Assembly: GCF_019933235.1 (NCBI RefSeq)
Contig: NZ_CP082945.1
Span: forward strand, 5,555,501 to 5,619,500
Source of the DNA: Streptomyces angustmyceticus
GTDB lineage: Bacteria > Actinomycetota > Actinomycetes > Streptomycetales > Streptomycetaceae
Reading direction: 5' to 3'
DNA: 64,000 nucleotides
Numbering within the stretch: the first letter of the stretch is position 1; the number at the start of each line of letters is the position of its first letter. Under the pieces are notes generated by a model. The model searched no databases. It was not told the origin of the DNA and worked only from the letters and a program-made list of their open reading frames with translations. Of this stretch, positions 26,162-34,739 are shown one piece after another. The translations under genes and the position numbers were made by a program.

Positions 26162-26988
26162 GCTCGGTACTCCTTCAGCAGAGACTTGATCAGGGGCAAT
26201 GATTCGTCCGGGGACAACGCATTCGCCCTGAGCAGATCATAGTCGTCCAGGGCCGCGTCGACCGCTTGTTCGGAGCCGTGCATCCGGGCTCCTGCCCGGG
26301 TCTCCGTGTACAACACCGTCGGGGAACTCGGAAAGCGCAGCACGATGAAGGGCATCGTGGACGTGGCGGGGATACCCGCGGAGAACGGCATGACCTGGAG
26401 CTCGATGCGTGGTGATGTGCCCACCGACAGCAGGTAGTCGAGCTGACCGGTCATGACCTCGGCGCCACCGACCGTGGTTCGCAGGCACGCCTCATGAAGG
26501 ATTACCCATAGGTGCGGTGGAGCGTCCCGCTTGAACACCTCACGCCGTCGTAGTCGCGCGGCAACCTTGTCCTCGATAGCCTCGGCACTCGCATGAGGGT
26601 TGGATACGCGGAACACGGACCGTGCATAGCCCTCTGTCTGGACGATGCCCGCCACGAGGTTCGTCTCATACGTCAGAATCCGCGAAGCCTTCCGCTCCAG
26701 GTTGAGGTACGGCACGAACCAGCTCGGGTGATCCCCCTCGTCGATCCTCTGCAGCAGGCCCGAGAACAACTCGCCCGTCCCGAAGGTGAGATCGCAGCCC
26801 GTGGCGAACTTCTGGCTGGGTCTGGGCAGCAGGGTGCCGGACTCGACCTTGCAGACGTATGCCTCGGAGTAGCCGGTGGTCCTGCCCAGGTGTTTTTGTG
26901 TGAGCTTGCGGGCCAGCCGGACCTGTCTGATGTCACGGCCGAATCGCTGCAGGGGATTCAAGTGCTCGGGCGGCGTCGTCTCGTCCAA
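26158..26988 (-). CDS. XRE-family regulator with DUF5753 domain (WhiJ-like)
   Basis: The 276-residue protein has an N-terminal helix-turn-helix (RQVRLARKLTQKHLGRTTGYSEAYVCKVESG, about residues 20-50). A DUF5753 C-terminal domain follows, with LERKASRILTYETNLVAGIVQTEGYAR and the late VLYTET and YDLLRANALSP motifs. With the overlapping DUF397 gene it forms the regulator/antagonist pair typical of Streptomyces, which carry many paralogous copies. A small divergent gene at 27164 shares the promoter region. Confidence 0.93.
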   Translation of the reverse strand: MDETTPPEHLNPLQRFGRDIRQVRLARKLTQKHLGRTTGYSEAYVCKVESGTLLPRPSQKFATGCDLTFGTGELFSGLLQRIDEGDHPSWFVPYLNLERKASRILTYETNLVAGIVQTEGYARSVFRVSNPHASAEAIEDKVAARLRRREVFKRDAPPHLWVILHEACLRTTVGGAEVMTGQLDYLLSVGTSPRIELQVMPFSAGIPATSTMPFIVLRFPSSPTVLYTETRAGARMHGSEQAVDAALDDYDLLRANALSPDESLPLIKSLLKEYRA

Positions 26989-27163
26989 CGCGGTGACCTC
27001 TCGTCATATGCACGCAGGCCGGCATCGCGGCAGGTCGCGGACTTGAGCGAGGCCGGATCAAGCACCCCCATTCTATTGCGCGTTGCGTTGTCCGAGTGAC
27101 CGATTGGCTACACCCGGTACACATCAGGGGTGGCCGCGAGCACGGAGCGACGGAGTGGACGGC

Positions 27164-27505
27164 ATGGCGGACGCAGCGGGCACGGACGGCACGGGCGGGG
27201 TGGGGGAGACCGGTGCGCGGCTGCTGCCGTGGTCGACCCCGGAGGGCAAACCGTGTTTCGTCGTGAGCGACGGCAGTGGGTATGTGTCGCGTCTCGCCGA
27301 CGAGATCGAGGCGGCGCAACTCGGCCTGGCCGCCGAGCGGATCGAGGCGGCGCGAAGGGTGCTGGAAGGGCGGCGGTGGACCGCCGGGGAACTGCATCTG
27401 ATGGCCGTGGAGTTGACCGAGACGCTCGTGGAGGTGCACCGGGTCGCGGAGAGCCGCGGCGCTCGCCTGGCCGCGCGGAGCGGCTCCGGAAGCCGTGGTT
27501 CTTAA
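27164..27505 (+). CDS. Small conserved-type protein divergent from the XRE/DUF397 pair
   Basis: The ATG at 27164 has GGAG about 9 nt upstream. The 113-residue product has a Gly-rich start, then RLLPWSTPEGKPCFVVSDGSGYVSRLADEIE and two helices rich in Glu/Arg (AQLGLAAERIEAARRVL, AGELHLMAVELTETLVEVHRVAESR). Similar small proteins sit divergently from XRE/DUF397 pairs in Streptomyces, but no function is known to me. Confidence 0.75.
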   Translation: MADAAGTDGTGGVGETGARLLPWSTPEGKPCFVVSDGSGYVSRLADEIEAAQLGLAAERIEAARRVLEGRRWTAGELHLMAVELTETLVEVHRVAESRGARLAARSGSGSRGS

Positions 27506-27600
27506 CCCCCGGTCAGCCGATCCTCAAGGCCGCCTTAAGGATCTGCGAAGAGTGCTTGACCTGCTCTTTCCGGTGTCCGGGCAGCCGTATTTTCGACGCC

Positions 27601-29148
27601 GTGACGATCCAGGCCGACCTCAGCGACGGGTACGCACCGGGCGGCGCGCCCGGTCCTGGTGCCCCGACTCCGGGACCCGCCGACCCACCGCCCACCCATC
27701 CGCTGTACTCGCGACTCGACCCCCGGCCCCTGCCGCCCAGGCCCGTCCGCGCGCCGCGCACGGCACCGCGCACGGCACCGCGCAAGGCACCGCGCAGGGC
27801 GCCGCGCGGGACGGCGCGCAGGGCGCCGGTGGCCGCGCCGCCGCTGCGCCTGACACCGGTGGTGCTGGGGCGGGTGCTGGCCGGCGGTGCGGTGCTGGTC
27901 GTCGGCCTGTGGCTGGTGCAGGCCGAGCCGTCGATGCGGCTCGACGCGCTGTTCGCCACTCTGGCCCACCTCAGCGGACTGCTCGGGGGCTACGGAATCC
28001 TGGTGATGCTGCTGCTGATGGCCCGGGTCCCGGCCGTCGAACACGGCGTCGGCGCCGACCGGCTGGCCCGCTGGCACGCGCTCGGCGGCCGCCATGTCCT
28101 GACCCTGTGCCTCGCCCACACCGTCTTCGCGCTGTGCGGCTACGCCGCCCACACCGGCACCGATGTCCTCCGCGCCGCCGTCGGCCTGATGGGCTACCCG
28201 GGCCTGGCCGCTGCCGCCATCGCCACCGCGCTGCTGACCGCCGTCGGCGTCACCTCGGCCCGTACGGCCCGCAGGCGGCTGCGCCATGAGACGTGGCGCG
28301 GCGTGCACCTGCTGACCTACGTGAGCGCCGCTCTCGCCTTCGCCCACCAGCTGTCAGGACCGGATCTGGCCGGCGGCCCGGTCGCCGTCTGGGTGTGGAC
28401 CCTGCTGCACACCACTGTCGGCACCCTGCTGGTCTGGTACCGCCTGGTCGTGCCGGTGCGCCAGGCGCTGCGGCACGGCCTGCGGGTCACCGAGGTGCGC
28501 ATCGAGGGGCCGGATGTGGTCTCGGTCGTCATGCGGGGCGTGGGCCTGGACGCGCTGCGGGCCGAGCCGGGGCAGTTCTTCCGCTGGCGGTTCCTGCACC
28601 GGCGGCTGTGGCGGACGGCGCTGCCCTTCTCGCTCTCCGCGCCGGTGCGCGACGACACGCTCCGGATCACCGTGAAGGCGTGCGGCGACCACACCCGCCG
28701 GATTCGCCGGCTGCGGCCGGGCGTACGGGTGCTGGCCACCGGCCCGTTCGGCGCGCTGACCGCGCACCGGCGGACCCGGCGCAAGGTGCTGCTGCTCGCC
28801 GGCGGTGTCGGGATCACCCCGATGCGCGCGCTCTTCGAGACGCTGCCGGGCGGCCCTGGGGACCTCACGCTCCTCTACCGGGCGGGCAACGCCGCGCAGT
28901 TGGTGCTGCGCGAGGAGCTGGAGGGGATCGCCGCCGCCAGGGGCGCGGCGCTGCACTACCTCCTCGGCCCGTCCGACGGCCCCTTCGACCCGCTGGCGCC
29001 CCGGGCCCTGCGCGACCTCGTCCCGGACCTGGTGGAACACGACGTCTACCTGTGCGGGCCGCCCGGGATGTCCAGGGCCGCGGCCGCCGCCCTGGAACGG
29101 GCCGGGGTGCCGGCCAACCGCATCCACTCCGAGCAGTTCACGTTCTGA
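27601..29148 (+). CDS. Ferric-reductase-like membrane flavoprotein with NAD-binding domain
   Basis: The GTG at 27601 lies 7 nt after TATTTT and has no ribosome site, so a leaderless transcript is possible. The 515-residue protein has a Pro/Arg-rich cytoplasmic tail of about 80 residues. About six membrane segments follow, with histidines in the ferric-reductase pattern (RWHALGGRH, CLAHTVFA, GVHLLTYVSAALAFAHQ) that would bind heme. The FAD/NAD(P)-reductase part has PFSLS, GPFGALT, GGVGITPMRAL and YLCGPPGM. It would move electrons from NAD(P)H across the membrane; the acceptor is unknown. Confidence 0.88.
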   Translation: MTIQADLSDGYAPGGAPGPGAPTPGPADPPPTHPLYSRLDPRPLPPRPVRAPRTAPRTAPRKAPRRAPRGTARRAPVAAPPLRLTPVVLGRVLAGGAVLVVGLWLVQAEPSMRLDALFATLAHLSGLLGGYGILVMLLLMARVPAVEHGVGADRLARWHALGGRHVLTLCLAHTVFALCGYAAHTGTDVLRAAVGLMGYPGLAAAAIATALLTAVGVTSARTARRRLRHETWRGVHLLTYVSAALAFAHQLSGPDLAGGPVAVWVWTLLHTTVGTLLVWYRLVVPVRQALRHGLRVTEVRIEGPDVVSVVMRGVGLDALRAEPGQFFRWRFLHRRLWRTALPFSLSAPVRDDTLRITVKACGDHTRRIRRLRPGVRVLATGPFGALTAHRRTRRKVLLLAGGVGITPMRALFETLPGGPGDLTLLYRAGNAAQLVLREELEGIAAARGAALHYLLGPSDGPFDPLAPRALRDLVPDLVEHDVYLCGPPGMSRAAAAALERAGVPANRIHSEQFTF

Positions 29149-29220
29149 GGGCGGCCCGCCACCCCGCCTCACGCGCCCCGCAATCCCCGATAGTCCCCCC
29201 ACTCGTAAGGAAGACGCCCC

Positions 29221-29436
29221 ATGGCACGACACCGCAAACCGCACACCGTCCCGGCCGTCACCCTCCGGGCCCGCCGCCGGCTCGCCGCCTGTCTGCTGGG
29301 GGCGAGCGCGCTCACCGCCACCCTGGTGTCCCGGACGGTCACCCCGGCCGCTCCGCCCGCCCCCGACCGCGCACCGGCCGGGTACAGCCTCCCGGACCGC
29401 ACCGGCGCCGTGGAACTGGTCCAGGCGGAGCGGTGA
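29221..29436 (+). CDS. Small secreted or membrane-anchored peptide after the reductase
   Basis: The ATG at 29221 follows AAGGAAG with about 7 nt spacing. The 71-residue product has a basic N-terminus (RHRKPH, then RARRRLAA), a hydrophobic segment of about 20 residues (CLLGASALTATLV) and a Pro-rich tail ending VELVQAER. FMN-binding secreted proteins often follow such reductases in Streptomyces; this one is far too short to hold that domain. It may be a remnant or a small partner. Confidence 0.55.
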   Translation: MARHRKPHTVPAVTLRARRRLAACLLGASALTATLVSRTVTPAAPPAPDRAPAGYSLPDRTGAVELVQAER

Positions 29437-29483
29437 GGATGGCCCGCGCGCCGCGTCCTGCCCCGGCCGTCCTCGCGGCGGGG

Positions 29484-30119
29484 CTACCCCAGGGCGTCCA
29501 GCCGGGCCATGTCCCCCTCCGTGAGGGCGATGCCGGCCGCCGCCAGGTTCTCGTCGAGGTGGTCCGGTGAGCTCGTGCCGGGGGTGGGGAACAGGACGGG
29601 GGAGCGGTGCAGCAGCCAGGCCAGGGCGATCTGGCCGGGGGTCGCGTCGTGCCGGGCGGCGACCGCGGCGAGTGCCGTGCCCGCGTCGTCGGTCAGCGCG
29701 CCGTTGCCCAGCGGGAACCACGGCAGGAACGCCGTGCCGTGCTGCTCGCACAGCGTCAGGACGTCCTCCGCGGCGCGGTCCAGCAGGTTGTAGCGGTTCT
29801 GCACCGAGGCGATCGGGGTGATGTCCTGCGCGCGGGCCAGTTCGTCCGCGGTGACGGAGTCCAGGCCGATGTGGCGGATCTTTCCGGCCTCCTGGAGTTC
29901 CCGCAGGGCGCCCAGCTGGTCGGCCATCGGCACCCGCGGGTCGAGCCGGTGCAGCTGGTAGAGGTCGAGGGTGTCGGTGCGCAGCCGCCGCAGGCTCGCC
30001 TCGCACATGGCGCGCAGGTCTTCGGGCCGCCCGGCGACGTGCCACCGGTCCGGACCGGTGCGGACCACCCCGCCCTTCGTCGCGATCACCAGGCCCGCCG
30101 GATACGGGTGTTGCGGCAT
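29484..30119 (-). pseudogene. Aldo/keto reductase lacking its N-terminal quarter
   Basis: The 211-residue frame starts inside the family at PYPAGLVIATKGG (catalytic Lys) and continues through LYQLHR (catalytic His), NRYNLLDR and LAWLLHRSPVLFPTPGTSS to a normal C-terminus. The roughly 70 residues that normally come first, including the DTA-x-x-YG segment with the catalytic Asp and Tyr, are missing. The DNA upstream (30120-30180) does not encode them in any frame I could read. With two of four catalytic residues gone it is probably a decayed gene; a sequencing or assembly gap is the alternative. Confidence 0.65.
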
Positions 30120-30188
30120 CGATCACAGCCGGGTGCGGCATCGATCAATGCCGAGCGTAGAGCGGGACGCGGTTCATAGGATCAACCG

Positions 30189-30977
30189 GTGCCCGCTGAC
30201 ATATCGCTGTTCACCGTGACCCTGCTGTGCCTGGCCGCCCTCGCGGCGGGCTGGATCGACGCTGTCGTGGGCGGCGGCGGACTGCTGCTGCTCCCCGCCC
30301 TGCTCGTCGGCCTGCCGCACACCCCGGTCGCGTACGTCCTGGGAACGAACAAGTCCACCGCCATCGTGGGCACCACCGCGGCCGCGGTCACCTACGTCCG
30401 CAAGGCCCCGATCGATGTGCGCACCGCGCTGCGGATCGGGCTCGCCGCGATGGGCGGTTCGCTGGCCGGGGCGTTCTTCGCGGCCGGGATCAACAGCCAG
30501 GTGCTGCGCCCGCTGATCATGGGCGTCCTGCTGGGGGTGCTCGCCTTCCTGCTGTTCCGCCCGGCCTTCGGGACCGCGCCCGCGCCGTCGGGGCCGGTCT
30601 CCCGCCGGCGGGTGGTGACGGCCGTCCTCGTCGCGGGGCTGGGCATCGGCTTCTACGACGGCCTGATCGGGCCCGGGACCGGCGCGTTCCTCGTCGTCGC
30701 GCTCACCGCGATCCTGCACATGGACCTGGTCTCCTCGTCGGCCACCGCCAAGGTCGTCAACGTCTGCACCAATATCGGCGCGCTGACGATGTTCGCGGTC
30801 CAGGGCACCGTGCTGTGGCAACTCGGCGCCCTGCTGGCGCTGTTCAACCTGGTCGGCGGCATGGTGGGCGCCAGGATGGCCCTCAAGCGCGGCGCCGGCT
30901 TCGTCCGGGGCGTGCTGGTGGTCGTGGTCGTCGCCCTGCTGTGCAAGCTGGCCTACGACCAGTGGCTGGCGGCCTGA
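30189..30977 (+). CDS. TauE/SafE-family anion exporter
   Basis: The 262-residue protein has about eight membrane segments and the family signatures GWIDAVVGGGGLLLLPALL near the N-terminus, LGTNKSTAIVGT, GIGFYDGLIGPGTGAFLV and SATAKVVN. Members export sulfite or organosulfonates, or act on related anions. The GTG lies 6 nt after TAGGAT (30177-30182) with no ribosome site, suggesting a leaderless message. It is divergent from the truncated aldo/keto reductase. Confidence 0.9.
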   Translation: MPADISLFTVTLLCLAALAAGWIDAVVGGGGLLLLPALLVGLPHTPVAYVLGTNKSTAIVGTTAAAVTYVRKAPIDVRTALRIGLAAMGGSLAGAFFAAGINSQVLRPLIMGVLLGVLAFLLFRPAFGTAPAPSGPVSRRRVVTAVLVAGLGIGFYDGLIGPGTGAFLVVALTAILHMDLVSSSATAKVVNVCTNIGALTMFAVQGTVLWQLGALLALFNLVGGMVGARMALKRGAGFVRGVLVVVVVALLCKLAYDQWLAA

Positions 30978-31070
30978 AGCCGGAGTGCGGGCGCGGGCTC
31001 CTGCGCCGGCCGCGACCCTCGCGTCGCCGGCCGCCGGGCCCGGAACGGGCAGGTCCAGCGCGATGCGTAA

Positions 31071-31089
31071 CTTTCACAAAAACGTGAAG
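31071..31089. other. Short inverted repeat between convergent genes
   Basis: CTTTCAC and GTGAAG flank an A-rich AAAAAC spacer, forming a 6-bp inverted repeat in an AT-richer patch. It is placed between the ends of tauE and the convergent cupin gene, so it may be part of a weak bidirectional terminator. Confidence 0.4.
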
Positions 31090-31131
31090 ACTCGGAATCC
31101 CGGCCGCCACCTGCCCCGGCCGCGACCTGCC

Positions 31132-31184
31132 CGGCTGTGGTCCACCCCCGGCCGTGGTCCACCCCCCGGCCGCGGTCCTACCCC
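31132..31184. repeat. Three imperfect 17-18 bp tandem units
   Basis: Three units of the form CGGC[TC]G[TC]GGTCC[AT]CCCC lie just after the stop codon of the leftward cupin gene. They are non-coding. Confidence 0.6.
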
Positions 31185-31543
31185 GGCGTCGCCGCCGCGG
31201 CCGCCGTGCGGCGCTCGCTCAGCGGGACCCCCGTGACGGCCGTCAGCACCACCGCCGCGTTCTCCAGGGCCAGCAGTCCGTGCCGTTCGCGCGGGAGCAT
31301 GGCGACCTGACCGGCCTTCAGCTCCGGGCCGCCGCCCTGCCCGGTCAGCCGGACCCGGCCGTGCAGGACGTGCAGGCTCGCGGCCGGGGGAGTGTTGTGC
31401 TCGTCCAGCTCGGTGCCCGCGGTCAGGGCGATCACGGCCTGCCGCAGCGGGCCGTCGTGCAGGAAGAGGTGGGCGCTGCGTCCGTGCGCGGAGGTCATGG
31501 CCTCGTCGAGCAGGTGACGGGCGAGTGCATCGAGATCGTCCAT
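31178..31543 (-). CDS. Small cupin-domain protein
   Basis: The ATG at 31543 follows GAAAGG with 7 nt spacing. The 121-residue protein has a short N-terminal helix, then a cupin barrel: QAVIALTAGTELDEHNTPPAASLHVLHGRVRL, then LKAGQVAMLPRERHGLLAL. His and Glu positions allow a metal site. Such stand-alone cupins are often annotated as LuxR-associated or sugar-binding; the substrate is unknown. Confidence 0.8.
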   Translation of the reverse strand: MDDLDALARHLLDEAMTSAHGRSAHLFLHDGPLRQAVIALTAGTELDEHNTPPAASLHVLHGRVRLTGQGGGPELKAGQVAMLPRERHGLLALENAAVVLTAVTGVPLSERRTAAAAATPG

Positions 31544-31831
31544 GAGGCCGGCCTTTCGCGTGCGGACGCGGCGGAGCTTCCTTTCCATCGTTGCCGGTGC
31601 GCCCGGGGACGCAACCGGGGAGCGCGCCCGCGGGCCGGGAGCCGGCCCGCGAAGGGGGCGGCGTCCGGGTGCATACCGGTGCCGGGGCGGGCCGGTCCCT
31701 TACGGGATGATCATCTCGGTCCGTACGATGCGGAGCGGTTCCGCGGCCGCCGAGCGCGCCTGCTCGCCCGGCGCGGGCCCCTGTCCCGTCTGTCCCGATC
31801 CCTCCCGACCCCCACCGCGAAGGATGCACCT

Positions 31832-32200
31832 GTGACCGACCCGACCGACCCGACCCCACCGCCCGGCTCCACCGGGCAGCCGGACGCCCGGTTCCTGACC
31901 GTCATGACGACCGTCGACAGCGAAACCAGGGCCGCCGGCCTGGCGCGCGGCGCGATCGAGCGGAGACTCGCCGCCTGCGCGCAGATCAGCGCCCCGGTGA
32001 CCTCGGTCTACCGCTGGGACGACGCGATAGAGACCGGCCAGGAGTGGCAGGTGCTCTTCAAGACGACCCGGGCGCGCTACGAGGCCCTGGAGACCTACCT
32101 CCTGCAAGCGCACGACTACGACACCCCCGAGATCATCGCCACGCCGGTCACCCACGGGGGCGCCGGCTACCTGTCCTGGGTCGCGAAGGAGACGAGCTGA
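31832..32200 (+). CDS. cutA: CutA-like divalent-cation tolerance protein
   Basis: The GTG at 31832 follows AAGGA with 7 nt spacing. After a Pro/Thr-rich tail of about 20 residues, the 122-residue protein has the CutA1 fold with VMTTVDSETRAAGLARGAIERRLAACAQIS, YRWDDAIETGQEWQVLFKTTRARYEALETYL and PEIIATPV. CutA1 forms tight trimers; its role in copper tolerance is debated. The stop is one base before the next start. Confidence 0.92.
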   Translation: MTDPTDPTPPPGSTGQPDARFLTVMTTVDSETRAAGLARGAIERRLAACAQISAPVTSVYRWDDAIETGQEWQVLFKTTRARYEALETYLLQAHDYDTPEIIATPVTHGGAGYLSWVAKETS

Positions 32201-32201
32201 C

Positions 32202-33227
32202 GTGGAACGCAACACCACTGGGCGCGGCACGACGACGCGGCACGCGCAGAAGCGGCCGGCCCGGCGGCGCTGGATCGCGGCCGGGTCCGCGGTGGCCGGT
32301 GCGGCGGTGTGCCTGAGCCTCGCCTCCGTGGGCCACGCCGCCCCGGACACCCCGCACGCGGCGGCGCACCGCGACCGGCCGAGCCCCGCCCCCCACCCCG
32401 ACACCAACTGGACCAGCCGGGACGCCGCCGCCTACTGGACGCCCGACCGGATGGCGGCCGCCGCACCGGCCGACCCCGAACGCGGCCCCTCGGACCGGGC
32501 CGCCGCCGCGCCCGGGACCAAGGCCGCCCCCGCCGCCAAGTCCGCCGCCACCGCACGGCACTTCGACGGCATCCCGTCCGTGGGCGTGCTGTTCTCCGTC
32601 GACGGGGACGCCCGCGCGCACCACTGCACCGCCAGCGTGGTGCACAGCCCGCACGGCAACCTGATCCTGACCGCCGGGCACTGCAATCCCGGCACCCGGG
32701 CCGCGTTCGTACCGCAGTATCGTTCCGGCACCGACAAGCAGCCGTACGGGGTGTGGGCGATCGAGGACAGCTTCGCCTACCCCGGCCGCGGCACCACCGG
32801 CGCCGGGGCGGACCTCGACTTCGCCTTCGCCACCGTCGCCCCCGGCGAGGACGGCCAGACCGTCGAGGAGGTCACCGGCGGCAACACCCTCTCCCCGACG
32901 CCCGGTTACACCAATGACGTCACCGTCGTCGGCTACCCGAAGGTCCACAACGACCCCGAGGACCGGGCCGTACGCTGCGCCACCCGCACCAGCCGGCTGT
33001 CCGGCACCCGTGAACTGCGCATGGAGTGCGGCGGGTTCTACGGCGGCACCTCCGGCAGCCCCTGGCTGACCGACTTCGACGAGGAGAGCGGGACCGGCCA
33101 CGTCATCGGCGTGATCGGCGGCCTCAACGGCGGCGGCCCCAAGGGCCCGGACAACGACCGGATCTCCTACAGCCCGTACTTCGGGGAGAAGGTCCTCGAT
33201 CTCTACGCCCGGGCGTCCCAGGAGTAG
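32202..33227 (+). CDS. Secreted trypsin-like serine protease
   Basis: The 341-residue protein has an Arg-rich signal peptide with hydrophobic core ending near GHAAP, then an Ala/Pro-rich pro-region of about 70 residues. A chymotrypsin-fold domain follows with catalytic His in LTAGHC, Asp in ADLDFAFA and Ser in GGTSGSPW. Four cysteines (HHC, GHC, VRC, MEC) can form two disulfides. It resembles the V8/glutamyl-endopeptidase-like group. The GTG start is two bases after the cutA stop, with an AAGGAG inside the cutA end, so the genes are co-transcribed. Confidence 0.9.
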   Translation: MERNTTGRGTTTRHAQKRPARRRWIAAGSAVAGAAVCLSLASVGHAAPDTPHAAAHRDRPSPAPHPDTNWTSRDAAAYWTPDRMAAAAPADPERGPSDRAAAAPGTKAAPAAKSAATARHFDGIPSVGVLFSVDGDARAHHCTASVVHSPHGNLILTAGHCNPGTRAAFVPQYRSGTDKQPYGVWAIEDSFAYPGRGTTGAGADLDFAFATVAPGEDGQTVEEVTGGNTLSPTPGYTNDVTVVGYPKVHNDPEDRAVRCATRTSRLSGTRELRMECGGFYGGTSGSPWLTDFDEESGTGHVIGVIGGLNGGGPKGPDNDRISYSPYFGEKVLDLYARASQE

Positions 33228-33258
33228 CCGGCGCCTGCCGCGAGGGGTGGCGGGGCCG

Positions 33259-33978
33259 CTAGCGCAGCGCCTCCGCCACCCCCTTCTCGTGCGGCCCGAG
33301 GAAGTGCGGATCGGGCCGCAGCAGCGCGTCCGCCGCCGCCTTCGAGGCCGCGAAGATCTCCCGGACACCGCCGTACGCCCAGGTCACATCGTGCTTCGCG
33401 GCCACCCCGACGCCGTAGGAGTCGACCCCGGCCGCCGAGCACAGTGCCAGCGCGCGCCGGATGTGGAAGCCCTGGCTGACCAGCACCGCCCGGTCCACGC
33501 CGAAGACCCGGTGCGCGCGGCTGCAGGAGTCCCAGGTGTCGAAGCCCGCGTAGTCGCTGACGATCCTGCGGCCCGGGACGCCGTGCCGCAGCAGATAGGC
33601 GCGCATCGCGTCCGGCTCGTCGTAGTCGTGGCGGCTGTTGTCGCCGGTGACCAGGACCGCGCGGACGGTGCCCCGCTCGTACAGCGCGGCGGCCGCGTCC
33701 AGCCGGTGGGCGAGGTACGGCGAGGGCGCGCCGTTCCACAGGCCCGCGCCGAACACGATGGCGACCGGCGCGGCCGGGGCGTCGGCGACGCCGCGCACCC
33801 GGGGGCCCGCGGTCGCGTTCATCCAGGTCGCGGGCGCCAGCGCGAGCACCGTCAGGGCCACGACGGCCTGGAAGGCGCGGCGCCCGCCCCGCCGGGTCCG
33901 GGGCAGCCGTATCCGGCGCACCCCGTTCACCGCGCGCCGCCATGCCCGCCGCACCGGCCCCGGTACCCGCCCTGGCAT
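33259..33978 (-). CDS. SanA/YdcF-like (DUF218) membrane protein
   Basis: The ATG at 33978 follows GGGGG. The 239-residue protein has a basic N-terminus, one membrane segment (AFQAVVALTVLALAPATW) and a DUF218 domain with IVFGAGLWNG, VLVTGDN, MRAYLLRHGVP, DYAGFDTWDSCSRAHRVFG and VLVSQGFHIRRAL. The conserved D and H residues are present. SanA-type proteins help keep the cell envelope tight, including to vancomycin in enterics; the reaction is unknown. It converges with the protease gene. Confidence 0.88.
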   Translation of the reverse strand: MPGRVPGPVRRAWRRAVNGVRRIRLPRTRRGGRRAFQAVVALTVLALAPATWMNATAGPRVRGVADAPAAPVAIVFGAGLWNGAPSPYLAHRLDAAAALYERGTVRAVLVTGDNSRHDYDEPDAMRAYLLRHGVPGRRIVSDYAGFDTWDSCSRAHRVFGVDRAVLVSQGFHIRRALALCSAAGVDSYGVGVAAKHDVTWAYGGVREIFAASKAAADALLRPDPHFLGPHEKGVAEALR

Positions 33979-34110
33979 CCGTGCCCCCGTTCCCGGCCAC
34001 GCCGGTCGTGACCGCTCTCGCAGGCTGCGACGCCCACCGCGCCGTGATGGTTGCGGCGGCGGCCTGGCATCGTGGCAGAGGGAGCACCCGGCCCGGAGAG
34101 GACGCACGCC

Positions 34111-34551
34111 ATGACCACCGAGCCCGAGCGGCTGCCGTTCTTCGTCTACGGAACGCTGCGCCCCGGCGAGGCCAACCACGCCTGGGCCCTGCGCGGCCGC
34201 ACGGCGGCCGAGGAACCGGCGCACATCGGCGGCGCGTTGCTCTACGACGGGCCCGGGTACCCGTACGCGACCCGGGGCCCCGCCGGGGCGGTGGTCCACG
34301 GCACCCTCGTCCGGCCCCGCGACAGCGACTACGACGAGGTCCGCGCGACCCTGGACCGGCTGGAGGACTACGCCCCCGGGGACCCGCGGAACGTCTACGA
34401 GCGGGTGTGCACCGAGGCCGTGTGCGCGGACGGCAGGACCGTACGGGCCTGGGTCTACCTGGCCGCCGACCGCCTCGCCGCGCGGTTGCGCGCCACCGGC
34501 ACCCCCATCGAGGGCGGCGACTGGCCGGCGTCGCGGGCCGCGGCCGGCTGA
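34111..34551 (+). CDS. Gamma-glutamylcyclotransferase-like (AIG2) protein
   Basis: The 146-residue protein starts FFVYGTLRPGEANH, the substrate-binding YGSL-like loop of the family. It continues with VVHGTLVRP, DRLEDYAPGDPRNVYERV (the conserved acidic E in the family core) and AWVYLAAD. Members remove gamma-glutamyl groups as 5-oxoproline. The exact substrate is not predictable. The gene stands alone. Confidence 0.85.
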   Translation: MTTEPERLPFFVYGTLRPGEANHAWALRGRTAAEEPAHIGGALLYDGPGYPYATRGPAGAVVHGTLVRPRDSDYDEVRATLDRLEDYAPGDPRNVYERVCTEAVCADGRTVRAWVYLAADRLAARLRATGTPIEGGDWPASRAAAG

Positions 34552-34739
34552 CCGCGCCCGCCGCCGGGACGAACTCGCGCGCGGCCGCCCAGGGGCGCCG
34601 CCGCGGCACCGGCCACCGGCCCCGATAGCCTGGCGGCTCCTCACCGGACGGGCCCCTTCCGGTTCACCGGCGAGGCCCCGTACCCGCCGTCCGCAACCCT
34701 TCCCGTACCGCAGAACCCTTCCCGTACCGCAGAACAGGT

